Shown here piece by piece: positions 35,031-47,802 of a stretch of 64,000 nt of DNA. The notes under the pieces are model-generated. The model worked only from the letters and a program-made list of their open reading frames with translations, made no database searches and was not told the DNA's origin. Every line of letters begins with the position of its first letter. The first letter of the stretch is position 1. Source of the DNA: Pterobdella sp. o SKG-2022 (lineage: Eukaryota; Annelida; Clitellata; Hirudinida; Piscicolidae); the NCBI GenBank assembly GCA_964035795.1, contig OZ038321.1:16423971-16487970 (forward strand), given 5' to 3'. The translations under genes and the position numbers were made by a program.

Positions 35031-38000
35031 TTGTCAAGACCACACAATCTCCATACGTACTCTATTTATTCCAACAATTTTTAGCTCATTAATTTTACGA
35101 TACTATAAATACATTTCATGAAATGACATTAATCTAAAAATTTCTAAATAAAATTAGGTTCTAAAAAGTCCTGTAAAATACTTGTTCTAGGCAAAATTTT
35201 AATAAACATGTTTTACGAGCTTTTGTATTTAGCTAAATTGATAGATTCATCAAAAATATAAGAACCTTTTGTGGGTAATTCTTAAAGATTGCCTTTGAAT
35301 TATTAAAAAGAAATTTTTTTTTGGTTTTCACTTGAATGCAACCTATAAAAATTGATCATTTAAACCTTTAAAATATTCATTATCAAATCGATAAAAAATT
35401 TTTAAGTTAAAAGTGTATCCGGTAGTTACCTTAATTCAATATTTTCAATACTCCAAATTTCTTTTAATAATTTAAAAATCCTTGCGCTTTTTGTGCACTT
35501 TTCCGTCTTTGAGATGTTCACTATTTGCACTTTTCAACGTTGTTTATATATAGGGTGTTGAAAACCGTATAAGGTGTTCATAAAGGCTGTTATTCCATCT
35601 GTCTTTGATAAGGTACTAACATCTATCAGCATTTCCTTAATCAACACTGCGCAAAAAGAAGTTTACTTAGTTCAATAGATATATTTATTTATATAAGTTG
35701 ACTTTGGATTCAACATAATAGTTCAAAATTCATTATAATTATGCTTTTAGCAAAATTATTATACTGACTCTTTTTCATAAATATTAAAATAAACTTAAAT
35801 GGTTTGATGAATAAATAATAAATGCATCAAAAGAGCATAAAAGTTCAGTAAATTGAGACGTATTGTCCTAGCACAAGACCCTGTGTGGATAAATGTATTG
35901 AAAGTCACTTGTTTATCTAAATAAACAAAGCTAAGGAAAAAATACATTTATCAATAGCATCAGAACAAAGTGGCTGTCTTGTGAATTACCTGCACTTTTT
36001 AATTATAGAATGTACTGGTTTGGTGTAACTGTGTGTTTACACTATGTATTGATGTTTTTTTGAAATCTTCATTTGTTTGAATATAACGGTGAACTAAGCA
36101 AACAGAAATCTCGTATATAATAGAAAAATAATGTTTATAATATAAAATTTATACGTATTCATTAAAATTTACATTAATGTCTTTTGATAAAAGTGAACTT
36201 TTTAAAAACTAAAAATGAAGAGAAAAAACATATGTCATTTTTAAAGTTAAACAAAACAAAAATTCATTTATATTTTCTTGAGTTTATTTTCACAAAAAAA
36301 ATTAAAATTCATTGCAGTTTCAAATAATTTTTAGATTAAGTTGCTAAAATTTCTACTTTTTTTCTAAATTGCCAGCATTCCGTAAGCACCTTTCAACTAT
36401 CTAACTGCATTAATGGCCCTTAAAAAGCCTTGGGAAATCGTCTACAGACCTCGATGCAAAAATTTTTCAACCTCTTTATTTTTAAATCCTTGATACTTTT
36501 AAAATCTTGATCTTTTTAAATACTTGGTTTTCTTTCAAATCTTCACTTTTATTCTGTTTTTATTTACAAAAAATTCTTATTTCCTATTTTAAAATTATTT
36601 ATCAACTTAAAAATAAATAAATCTCGAAAGCTATTTGCTGAAATCTTAATCTATATTAGAGTTCAAATGTTGAATGACCGCTTATCAAAAAACTCAATGT
36701 TTTATTTAAATGTTATAATGGTTGCAGCCACACTGAGCATTTGTGTAATTTATCTTGAACCTGGCATCTCTAGGGTACCTTTGCGAACAACCTTTGTCAA
36801 TTAAGAAATTCCCTTTCCTGGTTTATATCTTTGTTATCACTTGTCTTAGTGCGTGTTTTGTAGTTTGAGAATTTATTGATATATAATTTTTCTATTCTAT
36901 GATTATTTTGAAATTTCCAATTTACTTTAGACTGTTTAAACATTTATTGTTTTGAATAAAACTGAAAGTATTTTCAATAGAATCAAATCTAATCACTTTT
37001 TAATTCAATGGAACATTCGAGCTTGTACATAAATTTAAAGAATTGGGTCGATTTTATTGTTAATTTTTTCAAATTTTTAGAATTAAAGAAATCTGTCAAA
37101 AACGTTGGCTTTTGCGCTATTTTGTGTATTATGGTTAAATACAATTTAAAAAATTCTCGAATTTAATCAATGTAAGTTTGACAAATAAATGTTCGAACAT
37201 CATTTTCTAAAGGTCTAGGTTAGATACCTTTTATTGATTCAAAGTCGCTCACATCGAAAAAATTCAAAAAAACTTCAAAAATGACTCTTGTATCGAATGT
37301 TTTTCATTTAGGTCAAAGTTTGAAATTTTACTAAATCAATTCGAAGTTTTCAAATTGAATACTAATATATCTTCTTTACAATACATCCTCACTAATTAAG
37401 CAAGTTGTTTAACGTAGTAAACAATCACTCTGAAGATAAACTTATTAGCATAAAAAAAACTTTTAAAACATAAAAGTACTGATCTTTTTTTTTACAACAC
37501 AATTTTCAACACCTAAGAAAATTTAAAATTTTCAATTGGATAAACTTAAGCGCCTCAACGTAAAATGGAAGATTGCCTTATGGAAGGCTTTCATTTCAAT
37601 GAAGAAAAATGAATTTATTTTTTTAAATTTGTGTTGAAATTTTAATAAATCTTATTGATACCATTGAACGCAACAGATTACAAGTTTTAAAGGCCTCACA
37701 CAAGTTCTGTTTTGTGTTCTGCACTTGAATGTAGAATTATACTTGTATATTTCATCCAGACGTTACTAATTTGGCTTGAAGCTTCCAATTTAGAGTGTGT
37801 TCGTTGTGTTTCATTTCATGGTCATTCGGAATTTGTCATCATGCACAACATTCTTCAACTCTGTGGCACGTTTTACAGTGCCAAAGATGTACACTTTCAA
37901 GTTTTTGGCATTGAATGTGCCTTCGAAACTGCTTCGTTATTGGAAAAGTGAATCTTTGTCTGAGAGTTTTTTTTGACAATCTTTTATTGTTAGAATTACC

Positions 38001-40096
38001 AGATTTTTGCCGCATGTTACTAGAAAAGTTGAATCGTTTTTAAACCATAAAAAATCTAGTTTATTCTTTATTAAATCTACAATTTTTATTATATTCAACT
38101 TTTTAAAATCGGTTGGTTGTGTAATGTGATCCCAGATTAGTTAAAGATTGCAAGAGATTTCTGTGGTTTACAGGTGCACAAGTTCACAATCCAGGATTGA
38201 AGCGTTGCTGGAGACTTAAATCGACCCTGCAAGTTTTGCTCGAAACAATGGATGTAACAATCCAAAAAATAATAAAAAACTTTAAAAACACTAAGGCTTC
38301 ATAAAAATACTTACTCAATTTGGGAGTAAAAAATTTTAAAAATGAATGCACTGATTTTTAACTAGCATTTGAATAAAAATTACATAATCTTTTTTTAAAA
38401 AAGGAATAATAAAGAAACCTGACATGATCAAAAAAGAGTAATTTGATAAAATTCGAGGAAAAGAAAAATCCACATTTGTAGTAACACTTATCAGTAGAAA
38501 GAACACTTTTTAAAAATAATTGTCTTTGGACTACAGTTATATTATGCTATATAGTACTATCAAAACTATACTCATTGGGAAAAAATTGAATTTCTGCTTC
38601 ATAGCTCTATCAAAGCCAGAAAATAATAAATTAGACTTCTTCATACTTGTTACGATGGCACGCACGTGGTTTCATGGGACAATTAAAAAGACTTTTTCAA
38701 TTGCAACTATTTGACATTTACAACGAAAAATTTTTAAACATGCATTTAAAAACTCTTTATCACGCAAGAAACGGTGCTGGAATGAAGGATGTTTCATCAA
38801 GCGACATATGAATCCGCTGATTGCATGGTAGCTTTGTTTCCTTTACTTTGAGCAAAGATAATGTAGTATAGAATCAAAAATAGAGTTTATAAATAAAAAT
38901 GTAAATGATTAAATAAAGACTTGTTATTGTTGTCGTTATTTAACAAGAATGTGCATAAATCACTATTTTTATTAACATAAATAAAAATATTTTAAGCTAA
39001 TTTTGAAAAATGATAAATCGTAGAAAATATTTTTTGTTTAAATTTTAGAAAATTGAGATTTCCTTTTAACACAACCTCTTTTTTTTTAAAGAGATATACA
39101 TTAATCTTGAAAGTTTCACACTTTTTATAATTTAAAATGAATGAAATATTCTTCAAATACAATATAAATTTTCTTTTAGAAAAATAAAATTTTTTTGTTG
39201 AGTCACTGCTGTTCGTGAGTAAAAAATCAGACGGTTTCAGTGAAATATTTCAATACATCATTTTTTTATCTTTTTTTCTTTTCCTTTAACGAGATTTTTT
39301 ATAAAAAATTGAAAATATATTTGAAAAGTAGAGTTTGTAATTTGAAAGTATTATGAACATTTTAATTTTATTAGGATCTTTGTTAATTTAATCCGGCACT
39401 GCGCGGGAGTTGTGGTTCTAACGTAATTGTATTTAATACCTTGAAACTAAAAAAGATTTTAGAACTAAGTAACAAAGTAACTTCAAAAAAAGTCCGAGAA
39501 AAGTTTTCATTATAGGTACCATACAATAAGGCTTGAGAGAATTTTAGCATGTTTAAAAATACTGTATTGAAGTTATAAGAACACAAGGAAAGAACTGCCA
39601 TTTTTAAAGCTCAATAGAGGATAATTGGAAAAACTGGTGGGTTCTTAAAAATGTTTAAATTCATATTATGAGTTTCACTGATAATTTTATAAAATGCAGA
39701 TATATTTGTACTTAGACTTAGTTTAAATGAAAATATTTCAATGAAAACTAATTATATTAATTAAAAAATATAACCAGAAAAATTTTTTGTTATGTAGTTA
39801 ACATACCATTTGAAAATGTCTTATCAATTAATTTGGCTTATTCGAGAGCGTATATGTATAATTGAAGGCTATTATTGAAATATTTACATTAACCCATGAA
39901 TTCATTTATGGTCGCTTTGAGACTAGTTACTTTTTGTTAATCATTTTTCTAGTTTTATATATTAAAGACTATAGCCTGACAAGAAAGAAATACAAGTATT
40001 TATTTGACAAAATTTTCGACTTTTTTATTATTGCTTGAGAAGAATTATGAAAATTTGCTATTTCTCACATCATTGTCAATTAAAGTTTCTTTTCAG
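35031..40096. other. AT-rich interval between the GPCR and GLD-2-like genes
   Basis: No recognised gene. Both strands are open at 37742-37950: the plus strand for 63 codons after a catccag acceptor, the minus strand for 38 codons with a stronger purine-first codon pattern (LKVYIFGTVKRATELKN). Near 38176 a plus-strand ttacag acceptor precedes 42 open codons. None could be joined into a gene. The minus-strand candidate at 36706-36817 is listed separately. Confidence 0.4.
36706..36817 (-). CDS. Candidate Cys-containing terminal exon
   Basis: After an aaaccag acceptor the minus strand reads one base plus 36 codons and a TAA. The end reads CSQRYPRDARF, then NAQCGCNHYNI. The Cys pattern could belong to a secreted protein, but upstream exons were not found and no family is recognised. 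The plus strand has a 28-codon ATG frame over part of the same stretch. Confidence 0.2.
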
Positions 40097-40203
40097 ACAC
40101 GAATTCCCATTTCAAAACTTTGGAGTCTTTCGAACGATGAAGTTTCTAGGTCACGATATAGAGGACATTGCTAATATATTCGTGAATGATCCATATTATG
40201 AAG
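40097..40203 (+). CDS. Possible upstream exon of the GLD-2-like gene
   Basis: After a tttcttttcag acceptor the plus strand reads ACACGAATT... as one base plus 35 full codons (HEFPFQNFGVF, then DIEDIANIFVNDPYYE) up to a gttagc donor in phase 0, the phase needed by the exon at 40343. I cannot match it to the variable N-terminus of GLD-2 proteins. Confidence 0.35.
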
Positions 40204-40342
40204 TTAGCTTTGGATATTTTTATACTCTACTCATTCTCAAAACTCACCCTATAACATCATGTAGTAGATGCTTCGTCAATTTTTCATAGTAAATTAAAGA
40301 AGTTGTTGTAAAACCTTATAACGGACCAATCAAACGTTTCAG

Positions 40343-43300
40343 TTGTCCTACAACATCATCATCAACTATTTAAGAAGTGAACAAACTGACAAAATGTACT
40401 GCCGAAAACTCAGGCTGCGTGACGTTATCTTCCGTCCTATCAGACAGCTCTTTCCCAGTTGATACCATTCGTTTCCTCAATTAATAAGCATTTTAAAATA
40501 CTTCCATAAGATTTTGTTTAAAGAGAGTATGCTTTGATGAACAAAGTTGTATTATGTTTGTATTTCAGTTAGCCAATTGTAACAGAAACAATTTTTACTT
40601 AACGACAATGCTTCATGAGTATAACTTATATTATCAAATCAAGTTGGTAATGTAAATTATTTTTTCAAAAAGCTTTATTGATAAAGAAACGAATATTTTG
40701 TGTTTCTAGTGATTATTAATTGTTATTAGCATTAAAATGCCACAAGAATCTGGACTGTACACTCTGGGATCAACTATAACAGGCTTCGGCTTACACAACA
40801 GCGACCTGGATTTGTGCATGGTGACTCAGAAAAACGTAAAGTTTAATACAATAAACTTAAGAATTTTCCAACTAACTCCTAGCATTTACAGACTCGATAT
40901 ACTGAACTCACGCTGTTGAAGTTTTTACAAATCTTCTTGCTATTTTATTGTTAGTTATATTTTACGTGATTGGTGAGAATCTTATAATTTTTCGGCTCCA
41001 TAGAACTATTTTATGGAAAAATAATTTAAAGTAATCGACTGAAATTTTAAAACACAGATCCGACCTCTTTCGCCAAAATCAGTTACGTTAACGCAAATGT
41101 AAAACTTCTCAAATTCACTGATCAGCTTTCCGGGATAACATGCGATTTAAACATTAACAACGATGAAAGCATCAGAAACACCTTCCTTCTTCACTGCTAT
41201 AACCTGTGTTAGCTTTTCATTTCAATAAGTAAAAATTTTTTATCATAATCGTTTATAGTTTTTATAGTCCCATCTTTATGGAGTTAGATTTTGATTTTAA
41301 CGCTCAATTGAACTGATAATGGTGAAAATATTGATGAAATTTTCAAGATGACACTAGATTAGCACCTTTGGTCTTGTTCGTGAAAAAGTGGGCCAATAAA
41401 AAGCAGATAAACGATGCATATAGAGGTACCCTCTCTTCATACTCTCTCGTTCTTATGGTCGTTTTTTTTCTACAGTGTGAGTTCTTTATTCACAAATGAT
41501 GCATTAGTGTTTCAACGATTATGGCTTCTTATGTTTTTTTTGTCTACATCTCGTCTTTACATTTTTAAGCGCATTCTTGGCTTATTCGAATTCTAGCATA
41601 ACAAATGATGATATGAGATCGTTTGCTAAAAGTTGAAAGTATGTTTCATTCCATAGGTGGTACTGATCCTCCCATTTTCCCCAGTCTACAACGTAAATAT
41701 CCGGTGAGATTCTATATTTTAATCCTACATAAAAATTGCTTAGAAAGTTATCAACAAAAATATCAATGGAATTTCCGGCATTCCACTTAAATTTTAGATT
41801 AATAAAGACCCCTGTTTGACTCTTGTTTCAAATCTCCTTACCGTATATTATTCATGTGTTAACTTGAGTTTGCCATCACTCTATTTTCTTCCGAGTAGAT
41901 ATAGAACGTACCTTATCTTCATCATCAGGTTGTTGTGTTTGTGCTAGGAGGCTTTCTTTTCTTTCTAAGAAATCGTTCTAGGAATCTTGCGTATAATATT
42001 CTCCAAAAATAAGTATCTAAAAGATAAGAAAACCCAAAGGGTTATTTCAAGACAGTGAAATATCGTTCAGATTTGTAAAATTAGCACCTGTTCCAAAGTG
42101 TGTTTTCGCTACATTAAATTTTTAGCAAAAGCTTTGATCTAAAAGGAAAAACGCTTTATAAATACCGTATTCCATTACATTGCCATGAAAGGGTATCAGC
42201 CTTTTAACTTCATGTCCTAGACGCTATATAAACCTGCTCTGTTTGAACTTTAGATCACCTTTGAGTCACCCATTCACACTTATTATTTGCTATCATATAC
42301 ATTAATCGATTTAATTTCGGTATTAAAATCTGATCTTGCTTACTCTAAAAAATTTTCCACGTCTTTTCTTATAAAATTCAAATTTATAATTCTAGCATCG
42401 ATTTTCGGGACACTTTTCAAGCATGTCAACAGGAAAAATTGAACCTGAACGTCAAAGCGCCAATGTTGAAAAACTAAGTGAACTGTTTCTTGGCTTTCTT
42501 AACTTTTATTCGTACCAGTTCAAGTAAGTGCTTTGTTCTTAATTATTTCAGTACCTTAAAAACTCTAACTCATTAATAAAACAACTCATATGTGAACTGA
42601 AATGAGCATTTACTGGCAGTCTTTTTGAATAATTTGTTGGAATTTCTAAAGTAGAACCAAGCTTATATTTTCAGTGATATTGAAGGATAAAACATTTTAT
42701 TTTTAGTTATTTGTGAGTTTATCTTGGTCGTTATCTTCCATTAATAATGAAGCTGATAAAACTTTTATGCGCATTTCTCTTCTATACTTAATAAAACCTC
42801 TTTTTCAATGTAAAACCTCTGGTCTTATAAACGTGTTTGTCACTAAATTTCACAATTATTAAATAATAGAAAAACATTTATGATAGTCTAAAGCATTTTG
42901 AACCTGTCTACAGTTTCCATAGTCAAGTGGTGAGTGTAAGGTTGGGTAAAAAAATGTCATTATTTGAGTATGGTCAAATGAAGACATGCTTCTCTCACAG
43001 TTACATTTACATAGAAGGTGAAGTGGACCTATGTATATTTATAATTTTATTTTACTGTAGTAACAAAGCTTTGCAAGGATAGCTGGGGACATAAAATAAA
43101 TACTACGTAATAAAAATATTTTTTCACTTTTCTGTTAAATAAATTCGTATTTCATGCTCTAAATCAAGCCTTCAATGAAAATTTATCACCAGCAGTTGAA
43201 CTTAGCGTGGTCTTGCAAACCCTTAACGCTCGAGCTCTAACCTAAATCCAAAATAAATTTATATTTGATGATATTTGAAACATTTAAATTAATTTTTTTC

Positions 43301-43487
43301 CAATCTTTTTTCTTTTTCAGAGCCTTTCACGGGTAGAAACACGGCACATGCGGTGTACGATAAAAGAAACTTTAGAAGAATCTTAGAAACCTTCAGAAGT
43401 TCTCTCAAGGCATCCAGAAGGTATGGCAGGCTCTGTAGACAAACAAGGTGCAAGGATACTCATGTCGCTGAAGAGACATTGATGTGA
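40343..43487 (+). CDS. GLD-2/TENT2-type cytoplasmic poly(A) polymerase, nine exons, N-terminus not resolved
   Basis: Exons: 40343-40457, 40747-40835, 40892-40949, 41058-41207, 41348-41476, 41657-41692, 42433-42523, 42914-43017 and 43321-43487 (TGA). All phases agree, giving 312 residues. This family adds A tails to cytoplasmic mRNAs and works in germline and early development. The nucleotidyltransferase core has LYTLGSTITGFG then SDLDLCM (first two catalytic Asp), and KFTDQLSGITCDLNIN (third Asp). The central domain has RNTFLLHCYNL, LVLFVKKWA and NDAYRGTLSSYSLVLMV. The PAP/25A-type region has LSELFLGFLNFY, VVSVRLG and EEPFTGRNTAHAVYD close to the C-terminus. All three Asp are present, so activity is expected. 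The region between FPSLQ and SELFLGF is shorter than usual. No RNA-binding domain is visible; the family normally recruits one as a partner. A headless SINE lies in intron 6. Confidence 0.88.
40618..40696. repeat. Foldback repeat family, diverged copy
   Basis: AACTTATATTATCAA, AAGTTGGTAATGTAAATTA and CAAAAAGCTTTATTGATA follow the order of the right half of the hairpin at 32136-32311. It lies in an intron of the GLD-2-like gene. Confidence 0.45.
42078..42184 (+). mobile_element. SINE copy without tRNA head, in a GLD-2 intron
   Basis: TTAGCACCTGTTCC, CTACATTAAATT, AAGCTTTGATCT and ACGCTTTATAAATACC match the body and 3' tail of the SINE at 62260-62430, read in the opposite orientation. The tRNA-related part is missing or unrecognisable upstream of 42078. 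Confidence 0.75.
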
Positions 43488-45485
43488 TAAAAAATCGTGT
43501 TAAAAAGATAGAATATTGCATATTTAACGCCATTAAAATTAATAGGAATGATCAAACCACCATCACTTAAAAGTTGCCCATTTTAATGTTTTTAACTATG
43601 AGTTCAAAAAACTGAGGGAAAAAATGATGAGCTTTTTCTGCCATAAGTTCATTTAAAAGTTTTACAAGCGCTTCGACTCACGATTATTATTTATAAGGCA
43701 AAATCAAGCATTTTAATTTAATTTATATTTGAATCTCGAATCATGTTGTCTTTCACCATTTTTTTTGAAGATTTAATCATTATTCCAGTTTTTTTCCACT
43801 TTTTTTCCACTTTTTTCCATATTTTTATGAATAATTTCACTGTTTAATTGAAAAATTTATACATCACTTCGCTAAATTTTTTATTATAGCTATATAACAA
43901 AATTTATACAAAAAGTTTAAATTCAGGTAGAAATTCCATAATGTCAAAAAATGAAACTATGTAATTACTATTTTGAACTTTCAAATTAAATTTATTTTCT
44001 ATTACAACTTGTCAGCTTTCAAATGTTTTGAAATTTGTTTTACACAATATGGCCGTTTATAAAGTTTAAAAAATCTCACGTTGCATTTCATGTTTCACTA
44101 ACATATTGCTTCTTGTTATTAAGGTGTCATAAAATTAGCTTTGCATTTTCATGTCAAGCTTTTAGCGGTTTTTTCTTTTTCATTATTTCAAACCCTTAAC
44201 TTTGTTATATCAATGTTTGACCATTTTTTATAAAAATTTTCATACTTGTGATAAAAATTATTATAACGTTATGCCTCGAAACACGTGGGCTTCGAAGTGA
44301 AAACTCATTATCATCATTGAAGCAAGCCGCCCTCAATCCGAAGGAAAGTGCTTCGACTTGACATTTTCTTATGAATTATTGATAGTATTTCAACTTTGGT
44401 TCTACCTTTCCACATAAAAAGCTCCCCGAAATTTGACGTTTGATTTTTTTTGGCACAATGTCCAATACTGATATATAATTTAAAAGATTTGGCTGTGCAT
44501 GGCATAATCCTGTAATGTTAATCCATCCGTGCGGTTATTAAGTATTTTTAAAAATTATTGGTTAGTTTTTGTTATTTTCACCATTTGGAACTCAAGGTTT
44601 AAATAACTTATGAACTATAGGTATATCAATCGAAGGCAAATATTTTTCGAGTATTCTATATATTTTATATGCTTCAGATATCAAATAGCTTTCCGCACTT
44701 TTCCATTGATGATATTTTCTATTACATTTTTAAACAACATAAAGTCACGAATAAAATTTTTAAAGCCATGATAGTGTTTGTTTAACAATAATTACAGGGG
44801 TTTCAATATATCTGTAGATACGCTCGTGTGAAGTACCCTCAAATCATGATTCGTGAATCAATAAGAAAGCCCCTTTGAGAGACTTTGATACAGCAAACAA
44901 TGATAGAACTATTATATACATTAAGAATATGTAAAGTATTTGAAAAAAGTAAGTCGTGTATTGAAATGTTTTACAAAATGCATAACTTTCTCAGCCACTG
45001 AAAATATTACTACATTGTTTTCCCATCTGCGCTCTTGCTTCATTATAATTCTTTGATCAATGTCTTCCTTCCCAAACAATCCTAGATATTTCCATGTTCA
45101 ATTTATCAGTGGTTTGAGCAATAATCAAACCTTCATGGTATCAAGTACTATAATTATTTATCTTAATGCTAAAATAAATTTGGAACAATTTGTCTTGGTT
45201 TAAGATGTTAAAATTTATTTTAAAATTAGTTAGTCTTTTCACTAGCTGTTGAATTTTCTTTGAAACCAAATCATGCTTCATATAAAAAATGTGCAAACAA
45301 AATGAGTACAGTTTTTATATAAACAATAAAATTTAATTTTAAATTAATGATTGTAAGAATTGTTAGGTTCATAAGAACAACTAAATACCTTTAAAAAGAG
45401 TTGACATAAATGCAAATCATTTGGGAACGTATTAAATATTTCATCTATTCAAAACTGTAGTTTTGACATCCGTGAGGTATTTCAA
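43488..45485. other. AT-rich interval after the GLD-2-like gene
   Basis: Holds only the candidate frame at 44314-44505. Three near-identical CCACTTTTTTTCCAC-type tracts lie at about 43796-43820. Confidence 0.4.
44314..44505 (-). CDS. Possible small gene or first exon, 63 codons, unrecognised
   Basis: A true ATG at 44505 opens 63 codons (MPCTAKSFKLYISIGHCAKK...) ended by TGA. The product is basic, with no signal peptide or membrane segment. Sixty percent of codons begin with a purine. An in-frame donor (gtagaa) lies inside, so it may be a first exon. No family recognised. Confidence 0.25.
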   Translation of the reverse strand: MPCTAKSFKLYISIGHCAKKNQTSNFGELFMWKGRTKVEILSIIHKKMSSRSTFLRIEGGLLQ

Positions 45486-46206
45486 ATGGATTCCTCGACC
45501 ACAGCGAAGATCCATCAAGCTTCTAACCTCAGTGTTTTGGGTTTTCTATCTGTCTAAATCATAGGAGATATAGATTATAAGGTGATTCTGTCTTTAAAAG
45601 TTTGTGTTTGAAAGCTGCTGATGAACAGGTGATGTCATGAAATTTTCATTGGGCTGGATTTATGGGTGATGTTCTCAAAGAATATTTTAAAAGAAATTAT
45701 TTGAATTAATAACTCTATTGAATGATATTTTTTTACGAAAGTTTATAATTTATATCAAGCTTGATTAAGCCTAAAACCCACAAATTTACGATAAATCTTT
45801 TATTATTAGCTATTAATTCTTTTTTAATTATACGAAAAAAAACCTTAGATGAATAATTAAGTTTATCGTTTCATTTAGCAATGAGATACTAGAAAAAATT
45901 CCTATCGCTTCATAAGTGGTTTATCTACTGCATATACAGCCTGGATTCGTTTAAAAGACTACCAATAAAACCTTTGGTGGCACAGAATTTCGCACCTGTT
46001 GCCGATGTAGTGCCATATAAAATGAACTTATTGGAGCCGTTTCAAGGGGTTTTTGTAGAAACACTTTTTAAATCCAGGTGATCACGTTTTAAATATTAAA
46101 AACGTCTCAAATTTTGTCTTTTACTTTGCAAAATAAAATTTTTCCAAATAAATTTTTTCAAGACAACCTCAAACATAAGCGCAGCAATGTAAAGCAATCA
46201 GAATAA
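45486..46206 (+). CDS. Possible four-exon gene, about 83 residues, unrecognised
   Basis: Exons 45486-45540 (ATG in context CAAATGG), 45629-45665, 45940-46077 and possibly 46185-46206 (TAA) agree in phase. The third exon is the strongest: 45 full codons after a catatacag acceptor, reading LDSFKRLPIKPLVAQ, then VVPYKMNLLEPFQGVFVE, before gtgatc. The second exon (DVMKFSLGWIY) must be spliced, because reading on meets TGA. A loose likeness of the last part to aquaporin-type helices was considered but not accepted. The alternative donor at 45532 changes a few residues. Confidence 0.3.
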
Positions 46207-47802
46207 ATTGAAACTGCAAAAAATTTTTAGTTTCAAAATAAACTTTGAACGGCACACTGCAGGTACAAGAATCAATCAAAGTAGATCGATATTGTAAGTG
46301 ATTGGTTCTTTATGGTGATTGGATGGCACGGTTGACTATTTTAAACGTACAATCTGAAAAATGAGAAGCACTTAGTATTTCACATTAAAAGAAAGATATC
46401 AAAAAATTTTTAATAATTTATAATTCAATACAGTTATTTTATATTTTTCATAAGTTTTCAGATTTTTTAGTGAGTTATTGAGTGAACATTTAATTTTAGA
46501 TGGAAAGCTTTTTTAAATAGTTATATCTAAATAAAGCCTCTATTAGGATTAATAAAACTCTCAATGCACGGCTCTTCATTGTTCAATGCAGCAAAATTAA
46601 GGCAAAGTATCAGGGACGGTAGGGTCGTAATGAAGTCTAAACATAGAAAGACTAAAAAATAATATTACATTATTTTAAACCATCTAATAAATCACGAAAG
46701 TGAAAATTTTGCATTATCTCTGAAGAGATCTTCAATGTACACTTCATCATCGGATAAATATGAATGACGAGTTATTACTCAGCTCCAGACAATGGCACTA
46801 TGCAACAAAGGGGAATTTACCAGTACATAGATGAGTTAGCAAACTTAATTGTTGCAAAGAAAAACTTACATTTTTCGTCATTAAAACCGTTTCAGACTGT
46901 CTTATAAAGTTTTGAAAAATGATGCTCAAATATTGTTTGAGACTCAGTATTGGCATATTTGAGGAAAGCACCAAAGACTTCTCCAAAAAGCTTTCAATGG
47001 TTTAGTGCTTTTCAAAAACTTCATTCAATTATGGCTTTTGCGATGAAATTTTTGGAGGAATATATTTTTCAACTAGAACAATCCCGATTAAAATAAATTT
47101 TTGATGCTAAAAATTTGCTTGGCAACCAAATCATTACACTTTGAAAAGGCAAGTATGTAATTCCAAGCTCGACACAATAGAGATATGTAGGAAAACCCAT
47201 TTCCATGGTTTATACCATAGGAAAACAATTTTGCTCAGTTATTGAGTTGGTGAAGATCATATTTGAATGTCCGGCCTGATATTGTACAAAACCTTTCAAA
47301 CGTGAGCTTGGAAGTTTTGTGATTCAACAAAAAGGAATAATTTTATATTATGTTTTTCACTTTACTTTATTTTTTCAGATGTGAAATGTAAAAGAAATCA
47401 AAATTTTTTTTGAAGCTTAAAATTTTATTAAAAAAATCAATTAATTAGTTTAACCGATCAAGATTTGGAATATTTCATCTTAAAATATATGAAATCCACT
47501 CATTTTGTTTCGTGCATTACTAAAGTTATTTGAATTAACTCTCGCAAAATATCTTAACACTTTAAACAGCCACAGTTACTATTTCAAGTAGCATAACCAA
47601 ATGATGACCATGGAAAATTGAATAGGATTTTAAAAGGAAGTCATAAATAAAAAATTATACTTCAGATTTCATAGTTCCTAATGTTTGAGTGAGTCTTATT
47701 TTTTATTGATTTTTAACTAAAATAACTATATTCAATGTCAAAGTTTAAATTTACTACTGAAGACTGAAAAATTTGGACGATTGTGAATTTGGTTGCAGAT
47801 AA
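46207..47802. other. AT-rich interval with ambiguous open frames
   Basis: A plus-strand frame at 46564-46662 (MHGSSLFNAAKLRQS..., 32 codons, basic end) and two overlapping minus-strand frames at 46798-46995, one reaching a gtaagt donor, are open. I could not decide which strand, if any, codes. Confidence 0.3.

Noticed and set aside
37742..37950. A KEOPS subunit (TPRKB-like) exon on the minus strand
   Set aside because: The match is a short hydrophobic strand plus helix only, no downstream exon was found, and the plus strand is open over the same bases.
45940..46077. An aquaporin fragment
   Set aside because: FQGVFVETLF loosely recalls an aquaporin helix, but there is no NPA motif or second matching segment nearby.
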